64,000 nucleotides of DNA from Stenotrophomonas maltophilia (GCF_006974125.1 NZ_CP037858.1:372001-436000); one strand, 5' to 3'. Counted from the first letter of the stretch, positions 1 to 9,288 are shown. Notes: generated by a model from the sequence alone, not told the origin. A program made the numbers and translations.

Positions 1-477
1 GTGCTGTTCCTGACCGCGCGCAGCAGCATCGCCGACCGCGTGCAGGGCCTTGAGCTGGGTGCCGACGACTACCTGGCCAAGCCGTTCGCCTTCGCCGAGC
101 TGCTGGCGCGCGTGCGCACCCTGCTGCGTCGCGGCCAGGCGCTGCCACAGACCGAGCGCATCGTCATCGCCGACCTGGTGGTGGACACTCTGCGCCGCCG
201 GGTCGAACGCGGCGGCCAGCGCATCCCCCTCAGCCAGAAGGAATACACCCTGCTGGAACTGCTGGCGCGCCGTCGCGGCGAAGTGCTGCCGCGCTCGTTG
301 ATCGCCTCGCAGGTGTGGGACATGAACTTCGACAGCGACACCAATGTGATCGACGTGGCGATCCGCCGCCTGCGCGCCAAGATCGACGACGACTTCGATG
401 CCAAGCTGATCGTCACCGTGCGCGGCATGGGCTATGTACTGGAGGCGCCGGACGACGGTGCAGCGCACAGCGGATGA
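1..477 (+). CDS. OmpR-family response regulator (5' truncated by window edge)
   Basis: This is the C-terminal part of a DNA-binding response regulator whose start lies left of the window. The visible reading frame opens in the receiver domain, just after the phosphoacceptor Asp, at the LFLTAR beta-4 motif. The conserved KPF lysine follows, then a linker and a complete winged-helix Trans_reg_C domain (about residues 55-150 of the visible part, ending RGMGYVLE). The type is that of CusR/CopR/ColR-like heavy-metal or envelope regulators. Its stop overlaps the start of the kinase gene by 4 bases (ATGA), so the two are translationally coupled. The signal sensed cannot be read from this sequence. 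Confidence 0.93.
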   Translation: MLFLTARSSIADRVQGLELGADDYLAKPFAFAELLARVRTLLRRGQALPQTERIVIADLVVDTLRRRVERGGQRIPLSQKEYTLLELLARRRGEVLPRSLIASQVWDMNFDSDTNVIDVAIRRLRAKIDDDFDAKLIVTVRGMGYVLEAPDDGAAHSG

Positions 478-1841
478 GCCTGCGTCGTTCCATCGCGGTA
501 CGGCTGACGCTGCTGTTCGCCATCGTGGCCACGCTGGTGCTGGCCGCGTTGGGCGTAGCGATCTATGTCAGTGCCCGCCACGACCTTGTCGCCCAGGACT
601 TCGTCGAACTGGAGAACAAGGTCGCGTTGATCCGTGACCTGGCCGATAACGGACCTGCGTCCGCACGCGGGCAGCGGTTGGCAGAGGCGCTGGGCCATCA
701 TCCGGATATCGCCTTCCACATTGTTGAAGGGCGTGGCGCGGTGCTGTTCTCGACCGCACCGGCACTGCTGCGCGAGCATGCACGCAGCCAGCCCATCGAC
801 GACGCGCCACGGCGACACGACTGGATCCTCGCCGATGGCCGCTGCATGCATGCCCTGCACCTGCGCCAGACCCTGGCCGACGGCAGCCACCTGGTCATCC
901 TGCTGGCCATCGATGACGACCGCCATGCCGATTTCCTGCAGCGCTTCCGCCACCTGCTGGCGATCGCCATCATCGGCGCCGCCGTGGCCAGCAGCCTGCT
1001 CGGCGGCTATGTGGTGCGGCGCACGCTGCGGCCGCTGCGCACGCTGGCCGATGAGGCCCGGCAGATCACCGCCGGTCGGTTGCAGCGACGTCTGAGCGCG
1101 CGTGCTGCACCGGCCGAACTGGAGCAGCTGGCGCAGACGCTCAACGGCATGCTGGCGCGCCTGCAGCAGGATTTCGCGCGACTGACCGAGTTCTCCGGTG
1201 ACCTTGCCCACGAGCTGCGCACCCCGATCACCAACATGCTGACCCAGGTGCAGGTGGTGCTGGCGCACCCGCGCAGCAACGAGGCCTACCGCGAGACGCT
1301 GGCGTCGTGTGCCGAGGAACTGCAGCAGCTGGCGCAGACCGTGGGCGACCTGCTGTACCTGGCGCAGGCCGAGTCGCCGGGCGCGCTGCCATCGCGCGAG
1401 CCGGTGGCGCTGGAGGGAGTGGTGGATTCGCTGCTCGAGTTCTACGACCTGCTGGCCGAGGACCGGCAGTTGACCCTGCGCCGCGAAGGCACCGCACGCG
1501 TCGAGGGCAACCGCTTGATGCTGCATCGGGCGATCGCCAACCTGCTGTCCAACGCGTTGAAGCACGCCACTGCCGGTAGCGAGGTGCGGGTGCGGCTGGC
1601 CGAGGCCGATGGCGTGTGCAGGGTCAGCGTGCACAACCTTGGCACGCCGATTGCCGCCGAAGCGCTGCCGCGCCTGTTCGATCGCTTCTACCGCGGCGAA
1701 CGTGGCCGCCTCGAAGGTGCCGGGCTGGGCCTGGCGATTGCCCGCGCGATTGCACAGGCGCATGGCGGCAGCGTGAGTGTTGTGTCGGATGACACCGGCA
1801 CCGTGTTCGAGCTGGTGCTGCCGGGCTCAGCCGCCCGGTAG
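474..1841 (+). CDS. HAMP-containing sensor histidine kinase
   Basis: This is a membrane sensor kinase of about 455 residues that phosphorylates the preceding response regulator. TM1 is near residues 9-31, a periplasmic sensor loop of about 130 residues follows, TM2 is near 160-183, and then a HAMP segment. The HisKA domain has the H-box LAHELRTP with phospho-His about 246. The HATPase_c domain has the N-box [11 protein letters not shown] (about 355-365) and the G-box GAGLGLAIA. The start was chosen at the ATG overlapping the regulator stop; the longer frame upstream only reads through the regulator. The TAG stop is formed by the GTAG head of a SMAG repeat, and the last 15 bases overlap the convergent LysR gene. 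Its general form fits the heavy-metal/copper kinase class; the ligand is unknown. Confidence 0.93.
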   Translation: MSLRRSIAVRLTLLFAIVATLVLAALGVAIYVSARHDLVAQDFVELENKVALIRDLADNGPASARGQRLAEALGHHPDIAFHIVEGRGAVLFSTAPALLREHARSQPIDDAPRRHDWILADGRCMHALHLRQTLADGSHLVILLAIDDDRHADFLQRFRHLLAIAIIGAAVASSLLGGYVVRRTLRPLRTLADEARQITAGRLQRRLSARAAPAELEQLAQTLNGMLARLQQDFARLTEFSGDLAHELRTPITNMLTQVQVVLAHPRSNEAYRETLASCAEELQQLAQTVGDLLYLAQAESPGALPSREPVALEGVVDSLLEFYDLLAEDRQLTLRREGTARVEGNRLMLHRAIANLLSNALKHATAGSEVRVRLAEADGVCRVSVHNLGTPIAAEALPRLFDRFYRGERGRLEGAGLGLAIARAIAQAHGGSVSVVSDDTGTVFELVLPGSAAR

Positions 1842-2753
1842 TGCCGGCCGCTGGCCGGCAACCCCGGTCTGGTCGAACACCCCGGCCACCCAGTCGATGA
1901 ACACCCGCAACCGCGGCGACGGCGTGCGGTTGCGAGGGTAGACCAGGCTCAACGGGCTCGGCGTCGGCGGCGCCTCAGGCAACAGCTCGACCAGCTGCCC
2001 GCGCGCGATATAGGGGTCCATCCGGTAGCGCGGCGCCTGGATGATGCCCAGGCCCGCCAGCGCGGCGCCAAGGAACGCATCCGCGCCTGAAACACGCACC
2101 CGCGCCGGCAGCGGCACATAGCGCACCTGTCCAGCCTGTTGGAACTCCAGGGGAATCAGCTGGCCGGTGGCGCCGGAGCGGTAGCCGACCATCTGGTGGC
2201 CTTCCTCCAGCGATTCGATGGTATCGGGCAGGCCATGCGCCTCCACATAACCCGGCGAGGCCACCGTGACCTCGCGCAGCATCGCCAACCGGCGCGCAGC
2301 CAGATCGCTGTCGGCCAGCGTCCCCACCCGCAACGCCGCATCCACGCCTTCGCGCAGCAGGTCGACATAGCGGTCGCCTTCGCTGACGTCCAGCTCGATC
2401 TCCGGGTAGCGCTGCAGGAACTCCGGCAGGTGCGGAAACAGCAGGTGCCGGCCCAGTGTGCCATGCACTTCAATGCGCAACGGACCGCGTGGCGGCACGT
2501 CACGGAACGCGGCCTCGGCATCGTCCATGTCGGCGATCAGGCGCAGGCAACGCCCATAGAACGCCTCGCCTTCCAGGGTGGGCACCACCAGCCGCGTGGT
2601 CCGGTGCAGCAGGCGCACGCCCAGCCGCTGTTCCAGCGCCTTGATCGCGTCGGTCACCGTGGCCCGCGGCAGGCCCAGGTCCTCGGAGGCACGGGTGAAG
2701 CTGCGGCGCTCGACGATACGGACGAAGGCGCGCATGGCCGTGAAGCGATCCAT
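1827..2753 (-). CDS. LysR-family transcriptional regulator
   Basis: This 308-residue LysR regulator has an N-terminal winged helix-turn-helix (about residues 1-60, with the RRSFTRASEDLGLPRATVTDAI stretch) and a LysR_substrate effector domain (about 90-295). It is closest in general style to the AaeR/DmlR-like group that controls a neighbouring oxidoreductase. It is divergent from the SDR gene with 106 bp between the starts. That gap holds repeated ATCCGGAT and GATTATnCGG elements that could be its operator, so it probably controls the SDR gene and itself. The C-terminal residues AGQRPAL are encoded by a SMAG repeat that also supplies the stop codon of the convergent kinase, so the tail is probably a late extension. 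Confidence 0.92.
   Translation of the reverse strand: MDRFTAMRAFVRIVERRSFTRASEDLGLPRATVTDAIKALEQRLGVRLLHRTTRLVVPTLEGEAFYGRCLRLIADMDDAEAAFRDVPPRGPLRIEVHGTLGRHLLFPHLPEFLQRYPEIELDVSEGDRYVDLLREGVDAALRVGTLADSDLAARRLAMLREVTVASPGYVEAHGLPDTIESLEEGHQMVGYRSGATGQLIPLEFQQAGQVRYVPLPARVRVSGADAFLGAALAGLGIIQAPRYRMDPYIARGQLVELLPEAPPTPSPLSLVYPRNRTPSPRLRVFIDWVAGVFDQTGVAGQRPALPGG
1838..1860 (+). repeat. SMAG-type GTAG hairpin repeat
   Basis: A GTAG head is followed by an 8-bp perfect stem (TGCCGGCC/GGCCGGCA) with a 3-base loop. The TAG of the head is the stop codon of the sensor kinase. On the other strand the element is inside the LysR coding sequence. It matches the GTAG-headed short repeats known from Stenotrophomonas. 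Confidence 0.8.
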
Positions 2754-2762
2754 TGTTCGGCT

Positions 2763-2801
2763 ATCCGGATGATGTTGGCGGATTATGCGGGATTATCCGG
2801 A
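2763..2801. promoter_or_regulatory. candidate LysR operator in divergent promoter
   Basis: The spacer between the LysR and SDR starts holds a perfect palindrome ATCCGGAT (2763-2770), a second near copy ATCCGGA (2795-2801), and two abutting 10-bp direct repeats GATTATGCGG/GATTATCCGG (2781-2800). Such dyads in a LysR divergent promoter usually bind the LysR protein. No experimental support can be seen from sequence. Confidence 0.45.
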
Positions 2802-2859
2802 CCATCGATGTGGCGAAGATGGCTCTGCGCCACTCCGGCGTGCCCTGCTGGAAGCCACC

Positions 2860-3603
2860 ATGACCCTCTCCCCCGCCCGCTCTGTCGCCCTGGTCACCGG
2901 AGGCTCCCGTGGCATCGGCGCCGCCATCTCCCGCCGGCTCGCCGCCGATGGCCACGCGATCGCCATCAACTATGCGGGGCGCCGCGACGACGCCGAAGCC
3001 TTGGCGGCCGAACTCAACGCGGCCGGTGCGCAGGCCATCGCGCTGCAGGCCGATGTCTCCGATCCGCAGGCGGTGCGGCAGTTGTTCGATGCCATCGAAG
3101 CCCGTTTCGGCGGCATCGACGTGGTGGTCAACAGCGCCGGCGTATTGCAGCTGGCGCCGCTGGCCGACACCGACGACGCATTGTTCGAGCGGGTGATCGG
3201 CATCAACCTCAAGGGGGCCTTCAACGTGCTGCGCGAAAGCGCGCGACGGGTGCGCGACGGCGGCCGGCTGATCACCCTGTCCACCAGCGTGGTCGGCATC
3301 AGGCTTGAGAACTACAGCGTTTACGCAGCCAGCAAGGCGGCGGTGGAGACGATGGGCGCGATCCTCAGCAAGGAGCTGCGCGGGCGCAACATCACCGTGA
3401 ACGCGGTGGCACCCGGCCCCACCGCCACCGACCTTTTCCTGGACGGCAAGTCACCGGAACTCATCGAGCGGCTGGCGAAGATGAACCCCCTGGAGCGGCT
3501 GGGTACGCCGGACGACATCGCCGGTGCGGTTGCGTTCCTGGCAGGCACCGATGGCGGGTGGATCAATGGCCAGGTGCTGCGCGCCAATGGCGGGATGGTG
3601 TAG
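2860..3603 (+). CDS. SDR-family NAD(P)-dependent oxidoreductase
   Basis: This is a classical short-chain dehydrogenase/reductase of 247 residues. It has the Rossmann TGGSRGIG cofactor motif near residues 13-20, NSAG (the usual NNAG position) near 90, a catalytic Ser in LSTSV near 140, and the YxxxK motif YAASK near 153-157. The C-terminal pattern FLAGTDGGWINGQVLRANGG is typical. An acidic/neutral residue mix after the glycine motif does not settle NADH versus NADPH. The start was chosen at the ATG giving the family-standard N-terminus, with a GGAAG-like ribosome site 9 bases before it. It is transcribed away from the LysR gene, its probable regulator. The substrate is unknown. The TAG stop lies in a GTAG tetramer. 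Confidence 0.93.
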   Translation: MTLSPARSVALVTGGSRGIGAAISRRLAADGHAIAINYAGRRDDAEALAAELNAAGAQAIALQADVSDPQAVRQLFDAIEARFGGIDVVVNSAGVLQLAPLADTDDALFERVIGINLKGAFNVLRESARRVRDGGRLITLSTSVVGIRLENYSVYAASKAAVETMGAILSKELRGRNITVNAVAPGPTATDLFLDGKSPELIERLAKMNPLERLGTPDDIAGAVAFLAGTDGGWINGQVLRANGGMV

Positions 3604-3727
3604 AACGCGCGAACGGCATCCACGCATGGCGTGGATCTACTGATCGCATCTCCGCGGAGCGCGGGAACTCGGTAGCGCCGGGTCATGCCCGGCGGCGGGG
3701 TCGCATCCACGCATGGCGTGGATCTAC
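3600..3727. repeat. cluster of SMAG-type repeats between convergent genes
   Basis: A GTAG at 3600-3603 (containing the SDR stop) faces an inverted unit at 3618-3640 (ATCCACGC/GCGTGGAT stem ending CTAC). A second pair consists of a forward unit at 3672-3694 (GTAG head, GCGCCGGG/CCCGGCG stem) and an inverted unit at 3705-3727. The cluster fills the whole spacer between the convergent SDR and RND genes and could act as a bidirectional terminator or RNA-stabilising element. Confidence 0.75.
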
Positions 3728-3735
3728 CGTGCGGA

Positions 3736-6700
3736 TCATCCGGCGCGCGCCTCGCGGCGGCGATGTACCCAGTAGTACAGCGTGGGCAGTACCAGCAGGG
3801 TCAGCAGCATCGCCGACAGTAGGCCACCGATCACCACCACCGCCAGCGGTTTCTGGGTCTCGGCACCAATCGCATGCGAGGTGGCCATCGGCAGCAGGCC
3901 GAACATCGCCAGCAGCGCGGTCATCAGGACCGTGCGCAGGCGCTGCAGCGAGCCCTGTACCACCGACTGCAGCAGGTCCATGCCCTGCTCTCGCAGCTGC
4001 GCGAAGCGACTGAGCATCACCACCCCGTTCAGCACCGCTTGCCCGAACAATGCAATGAAGCCGATCGCCGCAGACACCGACAGTGGAATGCCGGTCAGCC
4101 ACAGGGCGAGGATGCCGCCGATCATCGCCAGTGGCACGTTGGCCAGGATCAGCGCGGCGCTGCTGATGTCCTTGAAGGCATCGAACAGCAGCACGAAGAT
4201 GATCAGCACCGACAGTGGAATCACCCAGCCCAGACGCTTCATCGCACGCTGCTGGTTCTCGAACTCGCCGGACCACTCCAGGCGGTAGCCTTCCGGCAGC
4301 TGCACGCTGGCGTCCACGCGCTTGCGCATGTCGGCCACCACGCTGCCCATGTCGCGGCCGGCGATGAAGATGCTGACCGCCTTGACCCGCTGCGCGTTCT
4401 CGCGCGAGATGTTGATCGCACCGCTGGCCATGCGGAAATCGGCCACGTCGGACAGTGTCACCGTGTGGCCATCGCCGATGCCCACCGGCACCGTGCGCAG
4501 CCGTTGCAGGTCCCGGTCGGCGTCGTCCAGGCGCAGCGTGATCGGGAACTTGCGGTCGCCCTCCCACAGTTCGCCTACCTGGCGCCCGCCCAGCGCGGTC
4601 TCGATCACCTCGTCGATGTCGCGCACATTGAGCCCATAGCGCGCAGCACGGTCGCGGTCGATCTCGATCTGCAGCTGCGGCAATGAGCCGTCGCGGTCGA
4701 TGAAGGCGCTCTCTACGCCCTCCACGCCACGTACCTGCCCCAGGATCGCCTGTGCCTGCTGGTTGAGCACGTCCAGATCCGAGCCGCTGACCTTGATCAC
4801 CACCTGGCCCTTGATCTGCGAGATGCTCTCCAGGATATTGTCGCGCACCGGCTGCGAGATCGAGAACTCCGGCCCGGGAATGCGCTGCTCCAGCGTGCGC
4901 TGCAGATCGCTCACCAGCTGTCGCTTGTCCACACCCTTCGGCCACTCCTTCTCCGGCTTCAACGCCACCAGCGCCTCGATCTGGTTGGCGCCCTTGGCAT
5001 CGGAGCCGTCTTCCGGGCGCCCAAGCTTGGCCACGACCGTCGACACCTGCGGGAAGGTGCCGACCAGCTCACGGATGCGCCGCGACTGCTGCTGCGCCTC
5101 AGCCAGGCTGGTGCTGGGATCCAGCGTGGCGGTCAACCAGATCGAGCCTTCGTCCAGCTCGGGCAGGAACTCCGACCCCAGCCGGGTGCCCAGCGCCAGC
5201 GTGCCGACCAGCAGCGCAACCGCGGTCAGTACCACCGCACGCGGACGGGCCAATGCGCGCTCCAGGATCGGCCGGTACCAGCCGGTCAGGCGGTCCATCA
5301 ACGGATTGCCGTCGCGCATGCGGTCGCGCCGCAGCCACCAGTAGCAGAACAGCGGCACCACGGTCAGCGCCAGGATCAAGGCACCGATCAATGCCGAGGT
5401 CACCGAGTACGCCATGGGCGCGAACATGCGGCCTTCCTGGCGCTGCAGGGTGAAGATCGGGATATGTGCGGCGATGATGATCAGCATCGAGAAGAACGTC
5501 GGTCGCCCTACTTCCGACGCTGCCGAAAGAATGGTCGAGAACCGTGTCTTCCGGTCGGCCGCAGGGGGCAGCTTCGACAATCGCGAGACGATGTGCTCGG
5601 TGACGATCACCGCGCCATCGATGATGATGCCGAAGTCCATCGCACCCAACGACAGCAGGTTGGCCGGCACGCCCCACAGATGCAGGCCCAGGAAGGTCGA
5701 CAGCAGCGCCAGCGGCATCATCGCCGCCACGATCAGCGCGGCACGGGCGTTGTACAGGAACAGCCACAGCACCAGGAACACCAGCACCGCACCTTCCAGC
5801 AGGTTGCGGAAGACGGTTTTCAGCGTGGTCGAGACCAGCCACGAGCGGTCATAGAACGGCTCGATGCTGACCCCTGCCGGTAACTGATTGGCCTCGATCT
5901 CGGCGATGCGTGCATGCAGAGCGTCCAGCACGTCGGACGGATTTTCGCCCTTGCGCATCAGCACCATGCCGAACACTGCATCGTCGTTGTCGTCCTGGCC
6001 GACCAGGCCCTGACGCGGCAGGCCGGTGTCGGCGATGCCGGCCAGGTCGCGCACCAGGATCGGCGTGCCCCCGCGCTGCGCCACCACCACATTGCCGATG
6101 TCGGCCGGCGAACGCATCAGGCCCACACCGCGGATCAGGAACTGCTGCTGGCCACGCTCCACGTAGCCGCCGCCCGCATTCGAGCTGCCCTTTTCCAGCG
6201 CCTCGGCGAACTCACCCAGGCTGATGCCGCGGTCACGCAGCTTGTCCAGGTCCGGCTTGACCTGGAAGGTGCGCGCGAAGCCGCCGAAGCTGATCACATC
6301 AGCCACCCCGGGTACGGTGCGCAGACTGCGCTCCATCGTCCATTCCTGAACGGTGCGCAGCTGGGTTGGCGTCATGTGCGGGCCTTTCAGCACATAACGG
6401 TAGATCTCACCTACCGCCGAGCTCATCGCCTCCAGTTCCGGAGTCACCCCTTCCGGCAGCTCCACGCCCTGCAGGCGCTCCAGCACCTGCTGGCGCGCGA
6501 AGTAGTCATCGGCCTTGTCGTCGAAGGTCAGGATGATCATCGACAGCCCGAACTGCGTATGCGAGAACACCCGCACCGAATGCGGGATGCCGGACAACGC
6601 CACTTCCAGCGGCATCGTCACCTCGCGCTCCACCTCTTCGGCGGCCCGGCCCGGGTGCAGCGATACCACTGTCACCTGGGTGTCGGACACATCCGGGAAG

Positions 6701-6813
6701 GCTTCCACCGGCAGCACGCGGAACGCGGCAATGCCAGCGCCAACGAACAGCAGCAGTGCCAGCATCACCATCAATGGCTGGCGCAGGCAGTAGGCAATCA
6801 GGCGATCGATCAT
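3736..6813 (-). CDS. czcA: CzcA/CusA-family heavy-metal efflux RND permease
   Basis: This is an inner-membrane proton/metal antiporter of 1025 residues, full length for the HME-RND family. TM1 is at about residues 13-32 and the porter domain motif FPDVSDTQV follows. The TM4 signature DFGIIIDGAVIVTEH (about 391-405) is of the CzcA type (Co/Zn/Cd or Ni), not the CusA Cu/Ag type. A second porter loop and six C-terminal helices follow. With the adaptor and outer-membrane protein it would form a tripartite pump exporting divalent cations from periplasm or cytoplasm. It is the last gene of a minus-strand czcCBA operon and overlaps the adaptor gene by 4 bases. The family assignment is firm; the exact metal is inferred only from the TM4 motif. 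Confidence 0.95.
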   Translation of the reverse strand: MIDRLIAYCLRQPLMVMLALLLFVGAGIAAFRVLPVEAFPDVSDTQVTVVSLHPGRAAEEVEREVTMPLEVALSGIPHSVRVFSHTQFGLSMIILTFDDKADDYFARQQVLERLQGVELPEGVTPELEAMSSAVGEIYRYVLKGPHMTPTQLRTVQEWTMERSLRTVPGVADVISFGGFARTFQVKPDLDKLRDRGISLGEFAEALEKGSSNAGGGYVERGQQQFLIRGVGLMRSPADIGNVVVAQRGGTPILVRDLAGIADTGLPRQGLVGQDDNDDAVFGMVLMRKGENPSDVLDALHARIAEIEANQLPAGVSIEPFYDRSWLVSTTLKTVFRNLLEGAVLVFLVLWLFLYNARAALIVAAMMPLALLSTFLGLHLWGVPANLLSLGAMDFGIIIDGAVIVTEHIVSRLSKLPPAADRKTRFSTILSAASEVGRPTFFSMLIIIAAHIPIFTLQRQEGRMFAPMAYSVTSALIGALILALTVVPLFCYWWLRRDRMRDGNPLMDRLTGWYRPILERALARPRAVVLTAVALLVGTLALGTRLGSEFLPELDEGSIWLTATLDPSTSLAEAQQQSRRIRELVGTFPQVSTVVAKLGRPEDGSDAKGANQIEALVALKPEKEWPKGVDKRQLVSDLQRTLEQRIPGPEFSISQPVRDNILESISQIKGQVVIKVSGSDLDVLNQQAQAILGQVRGVEGVESAFIDRDGSLPQLQIEIDRDRAARYGLNVRDIDEVIETALGGRQVGELWEGDRKFPITLRLDDADRDLQRLRTVPVGIGDGHTVTLSDVADFRMASGAINISRENAQRVKAVSIFIAGRDMGSVVADMRKRVDASVQLPEGYRLEWSGEFENQQRAMKRLGWVIPLSVLIIFVLLFDAFKDISSAALILANVPLAMIGGILALWLTGIPLSVSAAIGFIALFGQAVLNGVVMLSRFAQLREQGMDLLQSVVQGSLQRLRTVLMTALLAMFGLLPMATSHAIGAETQKPLAVVVIGGLLSAMLLTLLVLPTLYYWVHRRREARAG

Positions 6814-7982
6814 GGGGCGGCGTGCCCCGTGCCGGTGCTGGCGGCGGCCGGCGCGTTGTCCGCCAGCTGCTGCAGCAGCAGGCCGCCCTCGACCACTACC
6901 CTGGCGCCTGCTGCCAGGCCCTCACGCACCCACAGCCGGCCATCGCCCAGTTCCTCGGCATGCACGGCGTGGCGAACGAAGCGGCCCTTGCCCTCCTCGA
7001 CGAACACCACCTGCTTGCCGTCGATCAACAGCACCGCGGCATCGGGCAGCGAGACACCGCCCTCGGCCGGCAATGCAACCCGCGCACGCACGTACTGGCC
7101 AGCCTTGAAACCCCGTGCACGGTTGTCCAGCTCGGCACGCGCCTGCACCACCCGGCGTTCGCTGTCGACGAAGTCATCCACGTGCTGCAGGGTCGCCTGA
7201 AGCGGCTGTCCATCGGTACCGGGCACGCTCACCTGCATCCCCGCCTTCAAGCGCCCGGCCAGGCTCTCAGGAACATCCAGCAGCAGCCACAAGCGGTCCG
7301 GATCGCCAATCACCGCCAACGGCTGTTCGCTGTCGGGGCTGACTGCCATGCCCGGGCTCATCCGCCGCTCCACCAGCACGCCGTCGATAGGCGCGCGCAG
7401 CGGCAGGCGCTGGTCGACGTGCTGGCCATTGCCATACGCCTTGGCGAAGGCGGTTGCACGCGCATGATCGGCCTGGCTGCCGGCGAAGTTGGCCTCGGCC
7501 TCGTCCAGTTCGCGGCCCGACGCCACACCCGCCGCATGCAACTCGCGGGTGCGCTCCAGCTCCTTGCGCGCCTGCTGCAGCTCGGCGCGGCCACGCACGC
7601 CGTCGGCCTGTGCCTGGCCGAACTCGGGCGAGGTGATCCAGGCGATCACCTGCCCAGCCTTCACCTTCTGCCCTGGCTGCGCCTCGATGCGCGCCACCTG
7701 CCCCGCCAACGGCGTGTGCAGTGCACTGGATCGGGTCTCGTCCCACACCACCCGGCCCGGCAGCTGCAGGCTGGCGCTGGCGCCGACGGTCACCGTCTCG
7801 CTGCGCAGCACGTCCAGCTGCCGGCTGCCGGCAGGAAACTGGATCTGGTCGACACGGACCTGCGGCGCATCCTCGGTGTAGGACGCCGGCTCACGGCCAC
7901 AGCCGCCCAGCAGGGCCAGCGCCAGCAAGGCCGGCAGCACGGCGTGTCGCGCCCGCGGGCGATGGGCGACGGTGGACTTCAT
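6810..7982 (-). CDS. czcB: RND periplasmic adaptor (CzcB-like lipoprotein)
   Basis: This is a membrane-fusion/adaptor subunit of 390 residues linking the RND permease to the outer-membrane channel. The N-terminus has a lipoprotein signal with lipobox LLGGC, Cys 28 being the lipidation site. After it come the barrel-sandwich half (about residues 60-110), an alpha-helical hairpin (about 120-190), the second lipoyl half with the LRAPIDGVLVERRMSPG motif, and a C-terminal beta-barrel/MPD region. It lacks the extra histidine-rich N-terminal domain found in some CzcB proteins. The gene overlaps both neighbours by 4 bases (ATGA), which indicates tight coupling within the czcCBA operon. Confidence 0.93.
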   Translation of the reverse strand: MKSTVAHRPRARHAVLPALLALALLGGCGREPASYTEDAPQVRVDQIQFPAGSRQLDVLRSETVTVGASASLQLPGRVVWDETRSSALHTPLAGQVARIEAQPGQKVKAGQVIAWITSPEFGQAQADGVRGRAELQQARKELERTRELHAAGVASGRELDEAEANFAGSQADHARATAFAKAYGNGQHVDQRLPLRAPIDGVLVERRMSPGMAVSPDSEQPLAVIGDPDRLWLLLDVPESLAGRLKAGMQVSVPGTDGQPLQATLQHVDDFVDSERRVVQARAELDNRARGFKAGQYVRARVALPAEGGVSLPDAAVLLIDGKQVVFVEEGKGRFVRHAVHAEELGDGRLWVREGLAAGARVVVEGGLLLQQLADNAPAAASTGTGHAAP

Positions 7983-9226
7983 CGGGACTCTCCTTCAGCA
8001 ACGGATGTGGCCGCTTCCCAGCGCGCCAGGGCAATGGCATGGTCGGCTCGCGCTTCAATCAACGCAGCCTCGAACTCGCGCCAGCTGCGGCGCGCATCCA
8101 GCAGATCGGTCAGGCTGGCGGCGCCGCGGCGGTAAGCCAGTTCGATGCCCTGCACTGCCTTGCGTGCAGCGTCGGACTGCAGTCCTTCGTATTCGCTGCG
8201 GCGCTGCGCGGCAGCCTGTGCGCTGGCCTGCAGCTGGTCCAGTTCGGCGCGTGCTTCGCGCTGCCGCGCCTGCAGCTCCAGCGCGGCGTTGTCGCGGTCG
8301 GCCTCGGCACGCTGGATCGCGCCGCGTGCACGCGACGGGCCGCCCAAGGGGATGGTCAATGACACACCCCAGGTGACGCCGCTGATGTCGGTCGGCTCGC
8401 GCTCGGCCTCCACGCCCAGCTGGATGTCGCGGTGGCGCTCACTGCGCGCCAGCGCCACACCGGCGTCGGCTGCGGCCAGGCGCGAACGTGCCGCGCGCAG
8501 ATCGGCACGCTGCTGCGGATCGAACGGGCGCGCATCGGCCCTGCCCGCGGGGTCTGGCCACGGATCATCGGCACTGAGGCCATGGCTGTCGTCGCGGCCG
8601 AGCAGCAGGCCCAGTGCATGCCGCGCATCGCGCAGATCCAGCGCCGCCTCGCGCGCCGCGTCGGCCACCGCCAGGTCGTCCACCGCCAGTCGGGCACGAT
8701 CAACCGGCGCCATCGCCCCTGTCGCAACCTGCTTCTCCGCCGCCGCCATCTGCTCGGTCGAACTCTGGCGGTTGGCATCGGCAATCTGCGCCCGCTCCTG
8801 GGCGCCCTTCAGGCCGAAATAGGCTTCATGCAGTGCCACCTGCTGTCGGCGTCTGGCATCGAGCATGTCCAGCCCGGCGACCTCCAGCAGCGCGTCGGCC
8901 TGGCGGATGCGCAGTGCGCGCTTGCCGCCGCGTTCCCAGGTCCAGCCCAGGCCAACGGTGCTGTCCACCCGCTTGTCCTGCCAGCGCCCAGGGCCGATAC
9001 CATGCTTGGGGCTGATCTTGCTGGTGCCGATCGACAGTTCGGTGGCCGGGCGCAATGCCGCCGTCTGCGCATCGCCCTGTACACCGCGCAGCTCCAGTGC
9101 CGCCACACGCAGGTCCGGGTTGTGCGCTTCCATTGCGCGCTGCGCTTCCTGCAGGGACAGCGCCGAAGCCGCAGGCGCGCACAGAAGGGTGGCCACTACG
9201 GCCGCAAGGCGAGAGGAGAAATTCAT
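7979..9226 (-). CDS. czcC: TolC-family outer-membrane efflux protein (CzcC-like)
   Basis: This is the outer-membrane channel of the metal pump, 415 residues with a signal peptide (MNFSSRLAAVVATLL, cleavage near ASA). The mature part shows two OEP repeats rich in long alpha-helices (about residues 35-210 and 225-405) with the usual Ala/Arg/Gln-rich coiled-coil pattern. The start was chosen at the ATG just before the signal peptide, with a GAGG-like ribosome site; the much longer open frame upstream is antisense to the response regulator. It is the first gene of the operon and diverges from the regulator gene across 62 bp. Confidence 0.92.
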   Translation of the reverse strand: MNFSSRLAAVVATLLCAPAASALSLQEAQRAMEAHNPDLRVAALELRGVQGDAQTAALRPATELSIGTSKISPKHGIGPGRWQDKRVDSTVGLGWTWERGGKRALRIRQADALLEVAGLDMLDARRRQQVALHEAYFGLKGAQERAQIADANRQSSTEQMAAAEKQVATGAMAPVDRARLAVDDLAVADAAREAALDLRDARHALGLLLGRDDSHGLSADDPWPDPAGRADARPFDPQQRADLRAARSRLAAADAGVALARSERHRDIQLGVEAEREPTDISGVTWGVSLTIPLGGPSRARGAIQRAEADRDNAALELQARQREARAELDQLQASAQAAAQRRSEYEGLQSDAARKAVQGIELAYRRGAASLTDLLDARRSWREFEAALIEARADHAIALARWEAATSVAEGESR

Positions 9227-9249
9227 GCACGTCACGGTAAGGTGATGCA

Positions 9250-9287
9250 CTTGCGCCAAACTTGCCCCAACCTTGCACGAAGCTTGC
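9250..9287. promoter_or_regulatory. four CTTGC direct repeats at 11-bp period, divergent czc promoter
   Basis: CTTGC occurs at 9250, 9261, 9272 and 9283, each exactly 11 bp apart, with a CTTGCnCnAA-like unit. OmpR/PhoB-type regulators bind head-to-tail half sites about 11 bp apart. The array fills the 62-bp gap between czcC and the adjacent response regulator gene, so it is the natural target of that regulator for both directions. The last box ends one base before the regulator ATG. Confidence 0.6.
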
Positions 9288-9288
9288 A

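Noticed and set aside
432-1763. Long minus-strand open frame of 443 codons across the first sensor kinase
   Set aside because: It is antisense to a clear histidine kinase with all motifs; composition (Gln/His/Arg-rich) is that of a shadow frame in GC-rich DNA.
3600-3727. CRISPR array from the repeated ATCCACGC units
   Set aside because: Units are isolated hairpins in both orientations with no regular spacers; they are SMAG-type repeats.
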